A stretch of DNA of 22,593 bases from Dunaliella salina (GCA_002284615.2 MU069942.1:340132-362724); one strand, 5' to 3'. Counted from the first letter of the stretch, positions 1-9,410 are shown. The notes: generated from the sequence alone by a model not told the origin. Translations and numbers: made by a program.

Positions 1-105
<105 letters not shown>

Positions 106-194
106 CGATGCTTATGAAAATCTTGTTTGATGTGCTTACAAGAGCCTAGGCGAGGGCCAAAAGCCATGTACACGGCACCCTGCGAGGCGGAAAT

Positions 195-392
195 TGGGGT
201 TCGTGTTTTTGGTACTGCTTATAATGAATTTTCACATAATGTTGTATTACGTTATGCAGCGTCATATTTTTATAACATTATATAACATTATATTTTTATA
301 GCGTTATAGTCGCATAAGGTCATACACTGAACGTTACATACTGAACGTCATAGTTATATGACGTTACATTCTAAACGATTACTGAACCCCTA
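195..392. mobile_element. AT-rich palindromic block, possible degenerate MITE
   Basis: A 200-bp AT-rich block is full of ACGTTA, TAACATTATA and TGACGTTA variants. Its ends are imperfect inverted repeats: it begins TTGGGGTTCG and ends CTGAACCCCTA. Composition and end sequence resemble the bounded element at 2291-3156, whose ends are TAGGGTTCGCA. I could not find a matching target-site duplication, so this is either an old degenerate relative or coincidental AT-rich DNA. Confidence 0.4.
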
Positions 393-725
393 ATCATAAC
401 AAACATTTTTTCATGTTCTTAGCAAAGAGTTTTGAAAATTGGCATACGGAAGTGCCCTGTATGTCCCAGAGGTTTTTTTCACCCATTTTGACAGATGAAG
501 GTGGATTTTCAAACTTGCACTGAATTTCCATAGCTCTTGGACGTAAGCTCCTCTTAGGTCGACTTATCATTAATGTCAGATTTGGCCAGGGGACACTGGG
601 GGAGCGTGCTGGTGGGGTGACCCGTCGTGAATGGTTTGGGCACAGAAGGGAGGGACCTCCGCCAGCCCGCCCTTGCTGCAAGGCTGCGCCTTTAATTTTG
701 CACAGAGCTACAGCCAATGATCATG
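393..725. other. Stretch without a recognisable gene
   Basis: There is an open frame on the minus strand of about 107 codons, but it has no recognisable domain, no repeat and no splice context. I see nothing else here. Confidence 0.5.
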
Positions 726-1168
726 CTTCTATTAAAACTTTAATGGGCTCAATCGGTGGTCTGGTTGGAAAGTGGCACTCTGATTTGTGACAGGACAACC
801 GCCAAAAATACACATGCCCATGCCCCGCTACAAATGAGTGTGCCAATTTCCAGCCAGGCCACCGGTCGACCCCATTCTATTCTTGTTAGAGGCATTATTG
901 TTGGCTGCAACTCCAATGTGAAGTTGTGTGGGTTTCAGCCCCGCACAGCTGACTGGAGTGCGAAACGTGCAAAAGGGAGCCCTAAGGCGGCATTTTTGGC
1001 TCCTTTTTGCACTTTTCGCTCTCCAGCTCAGCCGTGCTGGGCCAAAACCCACTTAGCTTCGGACCAGAGTTGCGGCCAACAATAGTGCCTCTAACAAAAA
1101 TGGAATGGGGTCAATCGGTGGCGTGGCTGGAAATTGGCACACTGGTTTGTAGCGGGACATGTGCTCAT
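726..1168. repeat. Foldback repeat: one partial copy plus a long inverted pair
   Basis: Arm 1 (about 813-981) is the diverged reverse complement of arm 2 (about 998-1168). Only 16 nt lie between them, so the transcript of either strand could form a hairpin of roughly 170 bp. Landmarks shared by both arms are GGCTCC..TTTTGCAC at the loop side, then CCAACAATA.TGCCTCTAACA, AATGGGGTC, CTGGCTGGAAATTGGCACAC and TTTGTAGCGGG. A third partial copy in arm-2 orientation lies at about 726-800. No coding capacity is evident. Confidence 0.85.
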
Positions 1169-1465
1169 GGCCCTAGATTGACTTTCCTCACTTTCATAAA
1201 TGCTGGCCACACACTGCACCTCACCTAGCACCCTCTATGTATGCTTGTAGAGAAAAAGGTTAGCTATCCAACACACTTTCCAAGCCCTAAAGCACCGCAG
1301 TGGGTGCTGAGATATGCTAAAAAGCAGAAATTGGCCGCCTTTTGCTTAGGAGGGGGGTGGGCCAGCCATGGGGACGACTCTCTGTGTCCAGAGGAAATGT
1401 AACAAAATATTGAAAGAGACATTCTTCATGGAAGAAAGTTATGTTTTTCCATCCAATTCCTGCAG

Positions 1466-1646
1466 GCTCAGACGCCTCCCTCATGCGCTTCTTGCGTGCT
1501 GCTGCTGATGGGCGGAGTGGATTCAGCAATGCAGCATCGTTGGCCATGGCATGGGTGGTGATGGTCATTGTTTCCCTCTTCTTTTTGTTCCTGATGGTGG
1601 GTGCGGAAGACAGCACCTTTTTGAGCCTCAGCAGATCAATGCTGCC
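1466..1646 (+). CDS. Possible exon with one membrane segment (weak)
   Basis: A TGCAG|G acceptor (1461-1466) is followed by about 60 open codons and then a GTGAGA donor at 1647. The peptide has a charged start and then a continuous hydrophobic run, LAMAWVVMVIVSLFFLFLMV, long enough to span a membrane, then an acidic turn (GAEDS). The implied splice phases differ from the phase-0 pattern of the better gene at 10-14.6 kb, and no partner exon was found. An overlapping minus-strand frame (1907-1317, 196 codons) is an alternative with no recognisable domain. Neither is secure. Confidence 0.2.
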
Positions 1647-1650
1647 GTGA

Positions 1651-2282
1651 GAACATGCCAGCAGGGGTGCATGCAAGAATCCGAGTATGGTCATGCTGCT
1701 GTCTGTGCCGCTAGGGTCCCCCTCAAATTGATGGTGACCCAGAATTCTGCCTCTTAGATTGTAGCTCAATGGCTTCCTTTTGTCTGATCCATGGTTGAAT
1801 TTTGGCTCCATGATGATGGACTCTCTTTTGATGCAAAGGCTTCTCATGTGCATTGCCATTACCAAATTTGCACATGATGCCCAACGCTGCAGCTCGCACA
1901 CGAACACGTCTATCTGTTACTCCTCCTGGCTGCAGGATGTCCTGGTAGCCATCATCATGCGTCCCTACGCAAGGCTGCGGAAAGGCTCCATGTACGTGTG
2001 TAACCAGGTTTACAGTTGAAAGGTTGCAACCAATGCTGCACAGCAGGCAATAAAGTGGATTAGGAGGTGTAGGTGTGGTTCCTCCTTGCGAGCGCGTGTG
2101 AGTGCGTGAGGGCAAAAGGTTTTGGCCCAGCATGTCAAGAGTTGAAAGAGGCAAGCAAGATCAATTCTGGCAAAATTCTGAGCCTCATCCCATTCTGTCA
2201 AGAGCACTTGTGCACCCAGAATGCATTTGATAAAATCCCAACACAACATCCAGAAGGCCAGTCCATGCACAACCCCTTCTCT
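1651..2282. other. Stretch without a supported gene
   Basis: Several overlapping frames of 60-140 codons run in both directions without repeats, motifs or consistent splice signals. The right end is the target site of the element that starts at 2291. Confidence 0.5.
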
Positions 2283-2290
2283 CTCTTTTG

Positions 2291-3156
2291 TAGGGTTCGC
2301 AGAAACGTTATGTGGCGAAATGGTTTCACGTTATATAACGTTATATAACGTTATAAACGTTATATACGTTATATACTTAGATTTCAAGTTCAGCAAATCG
2401 TAACTTCAAGGGTATCACTGGATAGCTCTGAATGAGTAGAGACCGTTAACCCAATTTACTTTGAGCAAAAAAATGAGATGGTGATTGAAAAAGAGTGTCA
2501 GAAAGTCAGAGTTTGCGCCAAGCGCGTAAAACATCCTTATACAAAGCTCCCTTGGAAAGTGCGCTTGCCTAGCACCTGCTGCACGGTGTAGTGGTCCCTG
2601 GCAGACTTGGCAGGATTGTCACTGGCCAGGTCACTGGCCAAATCCTTCCCACATACTGCCTCCCCGCCCCTGTTGCACACCAGCCTGCACTGCAAAGGCT
2701 TGGCAAAGGCTTGCCTGGGCCTTTCCTCATCAACACAGGCTTCAACCATGCCCAATACTCAGCGCGGACTTTCCCACCACTGGACATAGAGCTCAGCTTA
2801 GCCTGCCTAAGCTGTGCTGCACTGCGCCTCAAATTTCTCCTTGTCCTCCCTGGCCTCTTCATCCTCTCCCTCGTGCCTCAGCACCACTTCCAAATTCACT
2901 CATCCTAATCAATTCGACTGAGCACTTCACAGTCACCAAACTCAAAGGGTTGCAACCACGAAATCGTGAAACTTCAGTGTGAACTTCTTCGAATATAACG
3001 TTATATAACGTTATATATAACGTTATTTATAACGTTATATATAACGTATAACTTTATAACGTATAACATAACAAGATCCAAACTCAAATATACGGGTTAT
3101 ATACTTATGTTATAAATATAACGTTATATATAACTATAACGTTTGTGCGAACCCTA
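2291..3156. mobile_element. Non-autonomous hAT-type DNA transposon (866 bp)
   Basis: The left end TAGGGTTCGCAGAAACGTTA and the right end (read inward) TAGGGTTCGCACAAACGTTA match at 19 of 20 positions. The element is flanked by a perfect 8-bp direct repeat CTCTTTTG at 2283-2290 and 3157-3164. An 8-bp duplication with TAGGG-type ends is the classic signature of the hAT superfamily. Just inside both ends are arrays of the palindrome TATAACGTTATA (about 2326-2385 and 2994-3140), which look like subterminal transposase-binding repeats. The interior is too short for a transposase, but one frame may keep a remnant of its DNA-binding domain. Confidence 0.87.
2537..2755 (-). pseudogene. Possible remnant of a BED-like zinc finger of a hAT transposase
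   Basis: This minus-strand frame lies wholly inside the 866-bp element. It contains CRLVC, then CGKDL, then the segment LASDNPAKSARDHY. hAT transposases often start with a BED-type finger in which a Cys pair is followed by an Asn-rich or Ser-rich helix ending in a conserved His, and the spacing here is reminiscent of that. Upstream on the same strand (about 2880-2760) the frame is broken by stops and shifts, although pieces such as EDEEARED are readable. I see no catalytic DDE region. The match is by eye only and could be chance. Confidence 0.3.
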
Positions 3157-3164
3157 CTCTTTTG

Positions 3165-3931
3165 AGATCCTTTGGAAGCTTCCCTTTGAGATTGTGGAAA
3201 AGGTTGTTAATCATACATGCGCAGGAATGCACCTGGTATTCATGACGACCTGGCAGCTCTTTTCCACTGGTTGAGGCTGACCTTGAAGGGGTGTCCATCA
3301 GGTAAACGTTGTTGGGTTGTTGTGGGATTACAGCTGCATGGCAAACAGCTAGCTCAACTGACCTCTTAACATAATTTGGCAGCTATTTAATTTGTTGGTT
3401 TGGTTAAGCTGATTTTTTATGCCGTTGCCTTTGAGACATGCGACATCTACAAAAAGTGGACATTTGCGCACATGCCACACCCCAGGTCCTGAGACTGCCA
3501 GGTTTCTTGCGTTTCTGCAGCATGAAAGGAAAGCTGGGGATAAGCTTGGCCTTCGCTCACTGAGGTGTGTAAAAGAAAGCTGGGCATATCTTTCATTGCT
3601 TACCAATTCTGTTTCCTTATTTTATGAATCATGCTTCTGAAGCAAAGTGTGTAAAGGCTCAAGGCAATCCTGCACTCAGTGCTGGCATTTCTTTTGAAGC
3701 AAGAATCAGCGGCAGTCTATTCCGCAATAAATCTTTTGAGGGAGTTTCAGCGTAATGCTCAATGACCATGCCTCTGAAGGTGTCACTGCTGTGCAGAGAG
3801 CTACCTTCGTGCTTTCTAAAAGAACAGGCCAAACAAGGGCTGCATGTGGTTTGTGCACGAGGCTGAGGAATTTGCCAATTAAAAGTGCAGCGGATGAATA
3901 GTGCAGGACTGTTAAAACAGTGCAGGACGGC
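3165..3931. other. Stretch without a supported gene
   Basis: Open frames of 85-92 codons on the minus strand (3606-3349 and 3937-3659) lack motifs and clear splice borders. Near the right end there is a short repeated phrase (GTGCAGGAC at about 3901 and 3920) that recurs beyond the next element, at about 4365. Confidence 0.5.
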
Positions 3932-3939
3932 ATGCAAAC

Positions 3940-4353
3940 CAGGGATGGGTCATACGCAAATACGCGTATTTTCACGAATCGTCAAAGTTGACTCAAAGAC
4001 TGCATTTCATTAAAAAGGCTGTTTGCGATACGTCAGAAATTACCTATAGGCAAAATGCTTCGACAGGCCCTGTGAGGCCTTCGACAGACCTTTGAGTGAC
4101 CTTCAGAGAGAGAGCTGCTATGCACATCGCCAGCCAGAACATTTCTTTCTTGGCATGTGTAAGTGTTTATGGGCCTTGGGGGGTGTGTTGGGGTGTTTGG
4201 GGGGTAATCGGGACCCCCCTACGAGGTCCCTCCCACCCAAAACCCTCCCTTCCATTTTTGGCCCTCCCATTCCACGTTTTTACAAGGCATACGCGTTTTT
4301 GCACGTATTATACGCGTATTGTTAAACCCAAACCCGCGTATGGCCCATCCCTG
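3940..4353. mobile_element. Second non-autonomous hAT-type element (414 bp)
   Basis: The left end reads CAGGGATGGGTCATACGC and the right end, read inward, CAGGGATGGGCCATACGC, so 17 of 18 positions match. The flanks are ATGCAAAC (3932-3939) and ATGCTAAC (4354-4361), an 8-bp target-site duplication with one mismatch. CAGGG ends with 8-bp duplications are typical of hAT elements. Palindromic TACGCGTA motifs occur just inside both ends (3961 on the left; 4311 on the right), parallel to the ACGTTA arrays of the other element. The interior has no convincing ORF. Confidence 0.86.
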
Positions 4354-4579
4354 ATGCTAACAGAGCAGGACGGCGTGCACACAGAGCAGCAAACAAGCAA
4401 AGCAACCAACATTGCTTGAGAATTCATCAGCAAAAGACAAGCTCCCTCCAAAAAGAGAGGAAATCTCATCAGACAAAGCAGGCTGCTGTCCAGCAGCAGA
4501 GGCAAAAACTAAAACCTTTTGAGCCGCATTGAGCACAGATGGATTGATTTTGTGCTGGTCATTTTGAACATGCTTGCAG

Positions 4580-5048
4580 TCAAATCATCACGAGGGTGTC
4601 CAGTGGGCGCTTATCCAGGATGGCAAGTGGGCACTTATCCAGAATGGCTAGTGGGCGCTTATCCAGAATGGTCAGTGGGCACTTCAATCCCATGGACCCA
4701 GCTCGACTGGACGAGCTCACTAACAGCCATGCCTCTGCCACAGACAACCCTCCACACAGCCCAGTTGCACGCATGTCCTCCATTTTGCCGAGGATCATGT
4801 CCAGCAGGAGGAGCTCGATGGTTGCTCCTGAAAACCACTCTCTCCACAGCCCACTCGCGCGCTTACCCTCTTTATTGTTAAGAGCCACGTCCAACAGGAG
4901 GAGCTCCGTTGTTCCTGAAATGCCTGCAACCAGCATTGGTGCAAGTGCAGAGGATAACCAGCGGCAACGAGCTACGTTCCCTGCTTCATCAGAGCAAGCG
5001 CAAAGCTTGCCCTTTGGACAACAGCCTGACAGCAGTGGGCGGTCACAG
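4580..5048 (+). CDS. Putative internal exon of an unknown RxxS-repeat protein
   Basis: The frame is open from a CTTGCAG acceptor (ending 4579) to a CAG|GTACTT donor (exon end 5048, phase 0). The N-terminal part is an 8-residue repeat (SSGRLSRM, ASGHLSRM, ASGRLSRM, VSGHF), followed by two diverged copies of a longer unit (SPVARMSSILPRIMSSRRSS and SPLARLPSLLLRATSNRRSS), and then a Ser/Gln-rich tail ending GQQPDSSGRSQ. The repeated R-x-x-S pattern would suit basophilic kinases, but that is inference. No catalytic or known domain is visible. The ends of the gene, its start codon and its downstream exons were not found. A second copy of the donor end follows in tandem (see 5018-5297). Preservation of the frame across repeats supports a real exon. 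Confidence 0.5.
4603..4684 (+). repeat. 24-bp coding tandem repeat
   Basis: Units start at 4603, 4627, 4651 and 4675 with the core GTGGGC(G/A)CTTATCCAG(G/A)ATGG. The unit length is a multiple of three, so each unit adds eight residues to the putative exon without shifting the frame. Confidence 0.93.
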
Positions 5049-5297
5049 GTACTTGATGATTGCAGTCAAAGGACGCGTCATGCATGCATTGGTTGCTGTA
5101 CAGCTTGTTGACCAATGCGCACACTTTTGTTTAAATGAATTCTTCCCTTCCCTTTCGACAGCAGCCTGAGGGCAGTGGGCGGTCACAGGTGCGTGACGAT
5201 TGCCGTCAAAGGACATGTGATGCTTGCATTGATTGCTGTACAACTTGTGGACCAATGTGCACGCTGTCGTCTGAACGAATTCTTCCGTTGCCCAGCT
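5018..5297 (+). repeat. 140-bp tandem duplication spanning a splice donor
   Basis: Two diverged copies, about 5018-5157 and 5158-5297, are shifted by 140 bp (GTGGGCGGTCACAGGT at 5035 and 5175). Each copy contains the end of the upstream exon, its donor and the first part of the intron. The second copy is preceded by TTTCGACAG (ending 5161), which could act as an acceptor. That makes 5162-5188 a possible 27-nt, phase-0 micro-exon encoding QPEGSGRSQ, ending in CAG|GTGCGT. Confidence 0.88.
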
Positions 5298-6660
5298 ACC
5301 GCTGACATTGTTTGACAGTAAAAAAAAAGGCGCAACTCCCTCCTTGATAGATAACTAAATACTGTGCAACCCTTCTCCCAGCCCAAGCCTGATTCTGCAT
5401 TTTGTGCCCCTTAATAAACACACCCTGCTTGGCAGGCATGAGGCAATTCCATGCTGCACACCCTCCGTTGCGCACCCTTCATCAACTCATATCACTTTTG
5501 GTGCGGTGATGCACCTTTGGCAGCTGAAAAGCAAATCAATTTTGCAACCTTCATCAAGGGTTCCGCACAAGTCCCTCAGCAGCTTCCTGATAGCTGGCCT
5601 GACACCTTGGCAGACCGGCCCACCCTGATGATGGGTTTAATGAGGCTGCCACGTGTGGCCTTCAGCTGTCCTGGCCCGCCNNCCNNNNCCCCCCCCCCCC
5701 NNCCCCCCCTCGGCGGGATTCTTGAGCCTGCTGCTTGAGCCTGGGGCTTAAAATCAGCTGTCACAACCTATGCCAAATTTGGGTGATATACTGCCAGACA
5801 CTTTCAAACCCACTTCTGAGTGGGGGAAGTTGCTTCTTTGGATCAGAGGACTTGTCTGGCTTGTTGGTGGTATCTGGATGTGGCTCAGGTTGAGCTCTGT
5901 GCATCAGAAACCAGCATTTCTTCCATCTGGACCAACCATGCAGTGTTTTGAGTTGGCAGATGGTTTTCTATTAATATTTACATAATTAAGGAGCATCAGT
6001 CGTGCCCTATACTTGCATTTCTTGGTCAACCCTGGGAATGGCTATTTTTTGAGGGACCATGCTCAGGCTCAAACTGCAGCGGCGAGTGTTTGGGCAGCCT
6101 GCTGGTAATATTGCAAGTGATTTTGGGTTGTCGGGAGCACCCCTGATGCTCTTCGGATTTTCATCGCACGGACAAGCACGCATAACCTGGGAGGCCTGGC
6201 CAGGCCCCGATAGGCCACCTCCGCACCCACTGTTTGGCCTGGCCGATGCCTGGGATTGTCATCATCAACACTGACGCCGCGGGCTGTGAGGATGGGTGCC
6301 TGGGAGGAGCTGCCGGGCTCCGCAAAGTTGCTGGAGCTACAAACTCTGGAAAGTTTGCTTGTGGGCACACATCCGAGGAGGTCAATGCAGTTTTAATGAT
6401 AATTCTCGCAGACTTACGCAACCAGAATTCTGAATTTGCTGCATTTTTCGGATTTTTAAGCCTGCCCGCGAAAAGTGGTTAAGTCCCTTCAAAATAAATT
6501 TAAAACAGCGTATTTAATCTCAAATGACTGGCTGTCCGCGGAACTTGTAAGGGGTTGGCATTTAAAATCCGAGACCCGTCCCAACACTCCGCTGAAGTGC
6601 CTAAATTTCATTAATTATTAATAGAAAGCCGTTCCCTATCGTCATCACTCCTCTTGACTG
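5298..6660. other. Gene-poor stretch with an assembly-ambiguous poly-C tract
   Basis: A poly-C run with Ns (5681-5709) marks sequence uncertainty. Frames on either side are 60-100 codons long and unrecognised. One at 5520-5680 reads QVPQQLPDSWPDTLAD and LMRLPRVAF and may be a scrap of a retroelement ORF, but I cannot support that. ATTAATTATTAAT at about 6610 is a simple palindrome. Confidence 0.5.
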
Positions 6661-6787
6661 GCTTTGGAGCACCCCCAGGACAGCCCTCCACCAGCTCGCA
6701 GCAGGTGGCCACCTGTGCTCTCAGGGCACATCCCAGGGTCCACCTGCAGGCTTGGGGGTGCAGCTGGAGGGTTTGGGCACACTGGGG
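6661..6787 (+). other. GC-rich stretch ending in a consensus splice donor
   Basis: The region is open in more than one frame and ends at GGG|GTGAGT (donor at 6788). A possible acceptor is CACCCCCAG (ending 6679). It could be an exon, but no partner, repeat or domain confirms it. Confidence 0.2.
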
Positions 6788-6986
6788 GTGAGTTTTGCTG
6801 CCTGAGCGCGCAAACATGTAGACCTAGCGCGCAGCAGGGTTCACCAAATGGGACCAGCTCAGCGCTGAAAATTTGCTTTTTTTGCTAGCTTTCAGGTGGT
6901 GTGCTCAGAATGGGCAGAGGTGGCCTGGCTGGCAAAAGGCAGGATATCACACAGGGCTGTGGCGCCTGACTTAAAAATCACTTTCT

Positions 6987-7470
6987 TGGCCTCAAATCAC
7001 CCCAAAACAACCCAGTTTTTGCCCTGGCGCCATTTTTTACTCCCACAATTTTTAATCTGTAACCCCCATTTCCCATGCCAACGTTTTCCTTGTTCAGAAG
7101 TAGGAAAGCTGGAGGTTGAAATTTTACGTTTTTGAAGAGGGGGGCAGCTGAGGCCCAAAATCAGGTGTTTTTTGCATGCTCTAGCGTATGTGCCCTGTAA
7201 CTGGCCAGTGTGCTCGTTGGCATCCCCTGGTAGGCCGGTTTTCTTTAACACTAGGATTCAAAACTGGCCAGTTACGGGGCACACGCCTGATCAGCCGTGA
7301 CGTGAACCATAGGTTTTTACCACCAAATCTCCAAATCTGACCATCAATTGCACCAAACTAAGTGGTCTTTGGTGATTTGGAGTTCTTGCAATAAAAGAGA
7401 ATCATTGCAAAAAAAATGGAGGGTAAAGATACTGTGGTTGGTGAGATAGAACTTCAGCCATTTCCCTTGG
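6987..7470. repeat. Dispersed repeat, copy 1, with inverted halves
   Basis: 6987-7135 (GGCCTCAAATCACCCC...ACTCCCACAATTTTTAAT...) runs in the same direction as 9050-9200. 7290-7470 is the reverse complement of 9225-9410 (shared landmarks are TTGGTGCA..TGATGGTCAGAT, GATTTGGTG and CACGGCTGATCAGGC when read on the minus strand). The two halves are therefore inverted relative to the more complete copy at 9050-9410. A 100-bp hairpin lies between them. Confidence 0.7.
7184..7286. repeat. Short inverted repeat (hairpin)
   Basis: Arm GCGTATGTGCCCTGTAACTG continuing into GCCAGT (7184-7209) pairs with 7263-7286, which read on the other strand gives GCGTGTGCCCCGTAACTGG then CCAGT. The spacer is about 53 nt. 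Two mismatches lie in about 24 positions. It sits at the switch point between the oppositely oriented halves of the repeat copy 6987-7470. Confidence 0.8.
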
Positions 7471-8585
7471 AGTAGATACCCAGATTTCCGTCAGGAAAGC
7501 TGTGATGTCCTGGTATTAATTGAATTGGTTTGGCGCACTTTGGATGGGAATTCTGCGCTTGCGCCTCAAGCGTTCCAGATTAAAACAGGAGGGAATTGAT
7601 ATTCAGGGTTCCTGGACTTTCCTTGACGAGTTCCACGGCAGGAGGTGCCGGTCGGATTCTGTGGCTATGCGTGCACATGGAGGGGGGACAAGGGTGGAGT
7701 GAGGTCCTTTCAATTGAGCTCCTCTTCAAATAACATGGATTTATACCAGTCCACTCCTACCTCCCTGAGGATGATTTGGCAACCGACGAGGAGCACGGAG
7801 CATGGGGTCGAGAATTGTCGCTCTCACGCACAGCGTACACATTGCATTTTATTTAAAACATATTGTGGTGCTTGTTTTATAGCGAATGGCCAAAAATGAG
7901 GGGGTGCAGGGGGTGGTTTGTGTGTGTGTTCGCGATGAAAAAGAAACAGAGGACCCAAAAATTGAATGCAAGCGACTCCTCAGGGCTCCTGATCCTTACC
8001 TGTCGCGTCTTGCAGCGGGAGGTGCTGGTCGGATTTTCCGTAGCTGCATCATCGAGGGTGGCTGTGGAGGGTCATCGGAATAAGAGAATATTCATTCGTT
8101 ATTTATTAAAACGCGCTCAGACATGAGTTGTTGCACAAAAAATCTGGTGGCGAGGAGCATGGAGTCCTGAAGCTGTCAAGGTGGGTCAAGGAGGATTCCT
8201 GGTATGCTCCATGCAGTGCGACCTGGAAATTGAGAAAAGGTTAGGAGCAAGGGGGAAGAAAGGAAAGGATTCAAAGTGGAATGAAAAGCTAGGAACAAGA
8301 AGTACGACTGACAGGCTGCAAAGGCAAAGGGTGAAAGGTCTGCAGGGGAAGATGGAAAATCACGGGAGTATTGCAAGATTTGGAAGTACTGCAAGGTTGT
8401 TGTACGAATGGCCCAAAAAAATGCATGCGAAATCTGGGCCGGCGGAGCCCCTCTATTTGTTCAGCACAAAGGGGTGCCAAAAACATCAATTAATGACCTC
8501 CTTTCCTTTTTTTGAATGAGCAGGATGTTCACATACTATATGTGATATGTGTGGAATAATACAGGTAAAGTGTTACAAACAAACA
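7471..8585. other. Stretch without a supported gene; short internal similarities
   Basis: Two segments (about 7635-7680 and 8013-8055) share GGAGGTGC(C/T)GGTCGGATT, and the phrases GCGAATGGCCAAAAA and ACGAATGGCCCAAAAA recur (about 7881 and 8404). This suggests an old duplication of about 0.4 kb. Open frames reach 112 codons but carry no recognisable domain. Confidence 0.5.
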
Positions 8586-8589
8586 AAAA

Positions 8590-8900
8590 AGTGAGAAATG
8601 GTCCCAGGGTGCAGTTCTGGGCCGTTTTGGGGTGATCTGAGGTCCTCTCATTTTCAGAAATTTTTGGTGAACATGATATTTAATGGAAAAAGGGTTGGCA
8701 TGGTTACATTTGAGGAATGAAGTTGAGGAATAAAGAGTTTATCAGGCGAATTGGCCAGCTGACCCCCTTTAACATTTTTGGAACCCTTTGTGCTGAATTT
8801 TTTCACAAAAGAAATGGCTGGAATTTTCTACCTCACCAACCACTGAGTCTTTTTAGTCCCCTTCTTTTGCAATTGTGGTCTATTATTACAAGGACTCCAA
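8590..8900. repeat. Dispersed repeat, copy 2, rearranged
   Basis: 8590-8655 is the reverse complement of 9050-9110 (GACCTCAGATCACCCC...GGGACCATTTCTCAC on the minus strand). 8800-8900 runs in the same direction as 9225-9330 (GAAATGGCTGGAATT, ACCAACCACTGAGTC, TTTTGCAATTGTGGT). As in copy 1, the two halves have opposite orientation, but here the left half is the flipped one. Confidence 0.7.
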
Positions 8901-9049
8901 ATCACCAGAGGGGGCTAACTGGCCAATTTGCCAGGCATGCTCTTCCTTGCATTTCTTTCCCAAATCTAACGATGCCAACCATTATTATTAATAAAAATAT
9001 TACATTTTATAAAAATGACAAAAATCGGAGGATCCCAGATCACTCTCCT

Positions 9050-9410
9050 GGCCTCAGATCACCCTGAAATGGCCCACAGCTCCACCCTAGGACCATTTTT
9101 CACTCCCAAAATTTTTATATTTAAAACACCCATATGAACTACTAACGTCCTGCATACTCAAAAATAGGAATGGAGGAGGTCAAAAATGACCTTTTTGGCA
9201 CCCCTAGTGCTGGATTGTCTCTGAGGGAAATGGCTGAAATTCTGTATCTGACCAACCACTGGGTCTTTTCGCTCCATTTTTTTTTGCAATGATATTCTTT
9301 TGGTACAAGGACCTCAAATCACTTAAGATCACCCAATTTGGTGCAGTGGGTGGTCAGATATGAAGATTTGGTGCCAAAAGCTAGGTTTCACGCCGCGGCT
9401 GATTAGGCAC
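9050..9410. repeat. Dispersed repeat, copy 3, most complete
   Basis: Both halves lie in one orientation: GGCCTCAGATCACCCT...ACCATTTTTCACTCCCAAA...GGAGGTCAAAAATGACC, then GGGAAATGGCTGAAATTCTG...CCAACCACTGGGTCTTTT...TTTTGCAATGATATTC...TTTGGTGCA...GGTCAGATATGAAGATTTGG...CGCCGCGGCTGATTAGGC. It has no ORF of note. The recurring ATCACC and ATTTGGTG phrases are characteristic. I cannot place the family. Confidence 0.75.

Noticed and set aside
1317..1907. 196-codon minus-strand ORF
   Set aside because: A frame of this length is near what chance allows in 22 kb on six frames. It has no domain, repeat or splice support and overlaps an equally weak exon candidate.
5043..5386. Two similar minus-strand ORFs (WSTSCTA.NA...PLTAI)
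   Set aside because: Their similarity is explained by the 140-bp tandem duplication; the plus-strand splice context is the better reading.
5451..5680. ORF with QVPQQLPDSWPDTLAD...LMRLPRVAF, perhaps retroelement ORF scrap
   Set aside because: It only vaguely resembles retroelement protein segments, runs into the N/poly-C tract and has no second motif.
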